Of a stretch of 18,069 nucleotides of DNA, positions 15,746-18,069 are shown piece after piece. Numbering within the stretch: position 1 is the stretch's first letter; every line of letters starts with the position of its first letter. Origin of the DNA: SIG673 sp045653945 (lineage in GTDB: Bacteria > Bacillota > Clostridia > Oscillospirales > CAG-272); contig JAZOML010000052.1 of the NCBI GenBank assembly GCA_045653945.1, positions 1-18,069 on the forward strand. The letters are read 5' to 3'. The notes under the pieces are model-generated. The model did not search any database. It was not told where the DNA came from and worked only from the letters and a program-made list of their open reading frames with translations. A program made the translations under genes and the position numbers.

Positions 15746-16289
15746 TAGTACCTTCCACATCAATTATGATGTCATCACCGATTTCTTCTCTGTTTTGTTC
15801 TTCTTCAAATATTCTTTTTGCCTCGTTAAACCAGCGAGCAAAAGCTTCATAGTCCTTTATATTGTCGGTGGAATTAAATGTTTTTCGGTATGCAGTTTGA
15901 AGACGCCAATCCTCACAAAAGTTATATTCCTCATAAGTCAATATAATACTTGGAAATCCTGTTTTATCAAAGCCGTCCATATATCCTAGTTTGGATGAAA
16001 GCGAGCCCGCTTTACCGGAAAGACGATATGCCTCTTGATACCATTTTACAAAAGCGATATCACTTGCAAAGTCTTTTTTGTAATTACTCTTTCCAGCGTC
16101 ATCAAGCGCGATATACTCTTCGTATCCAAGTAAAACCTCTGGAAAATCCATTGTTTCAAACACCGGTCCACTAGGGGCAACCGGGCCGGTGGGGACGGTG
16201 GGTGCTTCGTCGTCCGAACAAGCCACCAAAATCGGTGTTGTTAGCATAAAAAATGCAAGTACTAAGCATAAAAGCTTTTTTATATTCAT
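15738..16289 (-). CDS. Lipoprotein with internal tandem repeat, unknown function
   Basis: A 183-residue lipoprotein I do not recognise. Its signal sequence (1-23) ends in LVAC, so C24 would be lipidated, followed by an acidic and proline-rich linker (25-43). The mature part has two related units: residues 49-90 (FPEVLLGYEEY ... FVKWYQEAYRL) and 112-160 (FPSIILTYEEY ... FARWFNEAKRI). Shared positions are FP, YEEY, a basic Y-(K/R)-K-x-F, and an F-x-(K/R)-W-(Y/F)-x-E-A-(Y/K)-R helix, so a duplication is likely. The C-terminus is acidic. The 3' end overlaps the start of the protease-like gene, suggesting coupling. A hairpin lies just upstream. It would sit on the outer membrane face; a role in polymer export or peptide export is conceivable but unproven. 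Confidence 0.85.
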   Translation of the reverse strand: MNIKKLLCLVLAFFMLTTPILVACSDDEAPTVPTGPVAPSGPVFETMDFPEVLLGYEEYIALDDAGKSNYKKDFASDIAFVKWYQEAYRLSGKAGSLSSKLGYMDGFDKTGFPSIILTYEEYNFCEDWRLQTAYRKTFNSTDNIKDYEAFARWFNEAKRIFEEEQNREEIGDDIIIDVEGTNG

Positions 16290-16325
16290 ACAGAAGTTCT
16301 CATTTCCGTTATTTTCAAGATTAAA

Positions 16326-16375
16326 TTAACATCGGTGTCGCTTGAACGGCTACGCTCAAGCGACGCCTTCGTTAA
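16326..16375 (-). repeat. GC-rich inverted repeat (12-bp stem) between pqqD-like and lipoprotein genes
   Basis: The core stem pairs 16337-16348 (GTCGCTTGAACG) with 16353-16364 (CGCTCAAGCGAC) around a four-base loop. In the minus-strand RNA all twelve pairs form, one of them G-U. TTAAC at 16326-16330 and GTTAA at 16371-16375 extend the symmetry with mismatches between. It begins three bases after the pqqD-like stop codon and fills most of the 88-base gap. No U-run follows on the transcribed strand, so it is not a standard intrinsic terminator. It may slow decay of the upstream peptide-kinase-PqqD message or attenuate the downstream genes. It could also be a member of a dispersed palindromic repeat family; only one copy is in the window. 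Confidence 0.8.
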
Positions 16376-16377
16376 CG

Positions 16378-16644
16378 TTAAATTTCTACACAGCCTGCCT
16401 TATTTAATTTTACAATAAAGGCATCAACATCTACGAGTGCCTGTTCATACGTTACGTCATATTCCTCGGTGAGCGCAGTCGCAAGAGCTTCTCTTGTTGT
16501 TTCTTCCTTAAGCAAATTCCAGAGCATAAGCCCCGTTTCGTTAAGAGTAAGCATTCCTGTAAAGTCTACGGTTGCATCAGCAAGAGGTAAAACAACCCAC
16601 GTGCCTGCAACCTGTCTGAGTGCAAAGTTTTCTTTTATTTTCAT
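16378..16644 (-). CDS. PqqD-like peptide-binding (RRE) protein
   Basis: An 88-residue protein with the PqqD domain layout: a beta hairpin start (LRQVAGTWVVLPLADATVDF), the segment LTLNETGLMLWNLLKEETTR (32-51), then two helices with LTEEYDVTYEQALVDVDAFI (58-77) and a closing strand (KAGCVEI). The N-E-T-G-x-x-L-W-x-L-L motif is characteristic. PqqD-like domains bind the leader of ribosomal peptides and present them to modifying enzymes. The start has AGGA six bases upstream, within the stop region of the kinase-like gene (TAG overlaps the site), so the two are likely coupled. The adjacent peptide gene with a Y-x-K-P motif is the obvious partner. In exosortase-related polysaccharide loci, PqqD and HprK-like pairs also occur with unknown targets. 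Confidence 0.92.
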   Translation of the reverse strand: MKIKENFALRQVAGTWVVLPLADATVDFTGMLTLNETGLMLWNLLKEETTREALATALTEEYDVTYEQALVDVDAFIVKLNKAGCVEI

Positions 16645-16652
16645 AACTTTTC

Positions 16653-17348
16653 CTATTCTGCCGTGCCTGTCATAGCCTCATAGCTAAGCCTTGCTGCATC
16701 CTCATCGGGGAGGCAATGAAGCTCATATACGGGTGTTACGGACACCAGCTTTTCTACTATATCCATCAAAACCCCAAGTCCTTTTTCGCTACGAAAACGG
16801 TTCAAAGTTTGTGTCATTATAGCAGATGTCGCTTCAAGCGGAGAAAGTCTGCGAATAGAATTCTTTTTCCCACGCTTTAAAAAACATATACCAGCGAGAG
16901 GTACCTTTATGTTGACGTTTATGCCATCTTTACCAGCCCAAGGTGTACCGTACGCATACCACTGACCGTCAATCAGACGCAGTGCTGGCTTATCGTCATT
17001 AAAAACTCTTGCTTTATCGCCAAGACGAGAAAGCCAAAGCTTTGTGTGAGTTGATTTTCCCATTCCACTAGGTCCTGAAAACAGGTATGCTTTTCCCTCA
17101 CACTCAACTGCCGATGAATGAAGCATCATTCCACCGTGAAGCAGTAACGACGAATAGAAAAATCCACCCGATTCCATATAGACGGCATTCTCATAAGAGA
17201 GATTTTCCCATCTATTTATATTATAAAACTCCTCTCGAATAACTATATCCGCTTTATCCGAGGAATTTGTCAGGTAATTCCTGCAGCGAGCAGCCATGCC
17301 GCCCGCTTTAGGAATTTCCACAATTAAATCTGCTATTTTACAAAGCAT
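16653..17348 (-). CDS. HPr-kinase-like P-loop protein (peptide kinase candidate)
   Basis: A 231-residue protein of the HprK/PEP-carboxykinase-like group. Motifs in order: MMLHSSAV (74-81), Walker A SGPSGMGKSTHT (91-102), VFNDDKPAL (115-123) and YGTPWAGKDG (133-142), all as in HprK-related proteins beside PqqD genes. It lacks the N-terminal domain of true HPr kinase, and no HPr-type substrate is encoded here. Relatives in paeninodin-type lasso-peptide clusters phosphorylate the C-terminal serine of the precursor; the 53-residue peptide upstream ends in threonine. The ATG (17346-17348) has a modest AAGGGA site. The gene lies 76 bases after the peptide stop, with an A/T-rich spacer, and eight bases before the pqqD-like start codon. 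Kinase function on the peptide is an inference from family and order. Confidence 0.9.
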   Translation of the reverse strand: MLCKIADLIVEIPKAGGMAARCRNYLTNSSDKADIVIREEFYNINRWENLSYENAVYMESGGFFYSSLLLHGGMMLHSSAVECEGKAYLFSGPSGMGKSTHTKLWLSRLGDKARVFNDDKPALRLIDGQWYAYGTPWAGKDGINVNIKVPLAGICFLKRGKKNSIRRLSPLEATSAIMTQTLNRFRSEKGLGVLMDIVEKLVSVTPVYELHCLPDEDAARLSYEAMTGTAE

Positions 17349-17373
17349 TTTCTTTTCCCTTTGCTAAGGTATT

Positions 17374-17400
17374 TTGACATTCACTTATATATAATATAAT
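17374..17400 (+). promoter_or_regulatory. Plus-strand promoter-like sequence facing the peptide gene
   Basis: TTGACA at 17374-17379 and TATAAT at 17395-17400 are both perfect sigma-A consensus boxes, 15 bases apart on the plus strand, opposite to every gene in the window. Spacing is shorter than the optimal 17, so activity is uncertain. If active, it would produce an antisense RNA across the 53-residue peptide gene. The region is very A/T-rich, so the -10 box may be chance. On the minus strand the same spacer has TATA-like boxes but no convincing -35 box. Confidence 0.3.
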
Positions 17401-17424
17401 GAAGTCTTTCTTTTTTTTGAAAAA

Positions 17425-17586
17425 TCAGGTCCAACCCTCATCACCCTCAACTACCTCATATTTACCGCTGATTCCTGGATCGCCAGTGTCGTCCTCCATA
17501 GCGTAGTTATTGATATCAAGAGTAATATCTTCTTCGGAGTAGAACTTTACAAGCTCTGCTTCGGGCTTGGTATAAATCTTCTTCAT
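17425..17586 (-). CDS. 53-residue acidic peptide, candidate RiPP precursor
   Basis: ATG at 17584-17586, TGA at 17425-17427. The peptide starts MKKIYTKPEAELVKFYSEED and carries 14 acidic and five basic residues. The N-terminal Y5-x-K-P8 followed by a hydrophobic pair resembles the Y-x-x-P leader motif that PqqD-like B1 proteins bind in Bacillota lasso precursors. The second half has glycines (TGDPGISGK, 34-42) and ends EGDEGWT with C-terminal threonine. There is no signal peptide and no cysteine. AAGGAGG lies eight bases before the ATG. The gene is followed by HprK-like and PqqD-like genes. A lasso fold is not evident: a glycine-start core does not clearly place an acidic residue at position 7-9. 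Short MKKxYxKP peptides of unknown role are widespread in Clostridia, so function is open. Confidence 0.8.
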   Translation of the reverse strand: MKKIYTKPEAELVKFYSEEDITLDINNYAMEDDTGDPGISGKYEVVEGDEGWT

Positions 17587-17595
17587 TTCAGTTTT

Positions 17596-17602
17596 CCTCC
17601 TT
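17596..17602 (-). promoter_or_regulatory. Strong ribosome binding site of the small peptide gene
   Basis: AAGGAGG in the minus-strand RNA, eight bases before the ATG at 17584-17586. It is the closest match to the anti-Shine-Dalgarno sequence that I found in the window and supports high translation of a 53-residue frame that might otherwise be dismissed. It sits just after the tandem TAA stops of the upstream gene. Confidence 0.85.
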
Positions 17603-17607
17603 AATTA

Positions 17608-18069
17608 TTATTCAGCTACGGTAGGAGTAAAGTTTGCCGCTTCTATCATACAGTTCATACCTGTTCCGGACGAAATTCCGTATAATACCTTAAGCGTTCC
17701 GTAGGTCTCAGGATCAATGCCCTTTACCGTTATCTTGAATGCTTTTCTGGGAGTAGAGTAAACTTCCTTTACTATTTTTTCATCTTCTAAAGGAAAGCTT
17801 CTTATGATATCGCCGTTTTCATTAACGAGCCATACTACTATCTGAATATCGTTCTTGTCAGTACCCTGAGTAAATACAGCAGTGTTGAGATCCTTGTTGT
17901 CATCAAGCGAAGGACGGAATTTAAAAGTAAATCCGTCAGGAGTCTTGTTCTCCTCCTTGATTTGACCGTCTTCTGTGTCATCCTGCTTCTTTACGGAAGC
18001 GAAGGTATAACCCTTACCCTCCTCGTAGTAGGAGATTGTGTCCTCGCTGTTTTGTGCTATCTGAAGCTT
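17608..18069 (-). CDS. Unknown protein, C-terminal 153 residues (start outside window)
   Basis: An open frame from the right window edge to a TAA at 17608-17610, immediately followed by a second TAA. The visible part is acidic with alternating polar and hydrophobic stretches: ISYYEEGKGYTFASVKKQ, then FTFKFRPSLDDNKDLNTAVF, IQIVVWLVNENGDIIRSFPL, KAFKITVKGIDPETYGTLKV and a final ANFTPTVAE. The pattern suggests beta strands, as in a beta-sandwich or adhesion-like module of a secreted protein. No membrane helix, sortase motif or catalytic motif is visible, and the N-terminus that could show a signal peptide is missing. It ends 21 bases before the small peptide gene, probably in the same transcript. 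I do not recognise the family. Confidence 0.8.
   Translation of the reverse strand, partial: KLQIAQNSEDTISYYEEGKGYTFASVKKQDDTEDGQIKEENKTPDGFTFKFRPSLDDNKDLNTAVFTQGTDKNDIQIVVWLVNENGDIIRSFPLEDEKIVKEVYSTPRKAFKITVKGIDPETYGTLKVLYGISSGTGMNCMIEAANFTPTVAE

Noticed and set aside
16337..16364. Intrinsic transcription terminator
   Set aside because: The stem is strong, but no U-run follows on the minus-strand RNA; on the plus strand it faces no gene.
14055..17586. Classical lasso-peptide cluster
   Set aside because: Neither an asparagine-synthetase-like cyclase nor a B2 transglutaminase-like leader peptidase is encoded in the window, and the peptide core does not clearly provide an acidic residue at ring position 7-9.
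1..18069. CRISPR arrays, tRNA or rRNA genes, insertion sequences
   Set aside because: No regularly spaced direct repeats, cloverleaf-like segments, rRNA-like stretches or transposase motifs were seen on either strand.

Overview
All recognisable genes lie on the minus strand, so transcription runs from the right end (18069) to the left end (1). The low-to-moderate GC content, strong AGGAGG-type ribosome binding sites, a CpsB/CpsC/CpsD-type tyrosine phosphoregulatory trio, an LCP-family ligase and a lipobox lipoprotein suggest a Gram-positive Bacillota, most likely an uncultivated Clostridia member. I cannot place it to genus. The window is most of a Wzy-type capsule or exopolysaccharide (EPS) locus, with a small-peptide/modification module on its upstream side. 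Both ends are cut: an unknown acidic protein enters at the right and a family 2 glycosyltransferase leaves at the left.

Right part (about 14.0-18.1 kb), in transcription order: the C-terminal part of an unknown protein; a 53-residue acidic peptide with a Y-x-K-P leader-like motif and the best ribosome binding site in the window; an HPr-kinase-like P-loop protein; a PqqD-like domain protein; a GC-rich hairpin; a lipoprotein with an internal duplication; a soluble signal-peptidase-like (S26/SipW type, Ser-His) protein; and an NTP_transf_5 nucleotidyltransferase. Peptide, kinase, PqqD domain and nucleotidyltransferase together resemble tailoring parts of phosphorylated lasso-peptide clusters such as paeninodin. 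No lasso cyclase or B2 transglutaminase-like protease is present in the window. This is the best candidate for an undescribed system.

Middle (9.3-14.0 kb): Wzz/CpsC-like chain-length regulator, CpsD-like tyrosine autokinase with a nine-tyrosine tail, CpsB-like PHP phosphatase, an unknown membrane-anchored surface protein, an LCP glycopolymer ligase and a monotopic phosphoglycosyl transferase that starts the repeat unit on undecaprenyl phosphate.

Left part (1-9.3 kb): three GT4 glycosyltransferases, an acyltransferase-3 O-acyltransferase, a radical SAM/SPASM-like enzyme with an embedded hydrophobic segment, a thymidylate-kinase-like P-loop protein, a type I phosphodiesterase, a Wzy-like polymerase and a partial GT2. 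No Wzx flippase or NDP-sugar synthesis gene is visible; these would have to lie outside the window.

Gaps between genes are all under 100 bases. Several stops overlap the next start (ATGnnTAA or TAATG arrangements), so translational coupling in one long transcript is likely. I see no clear terminator, tRNA, rRNA, CRISPR array or insertion sequence.
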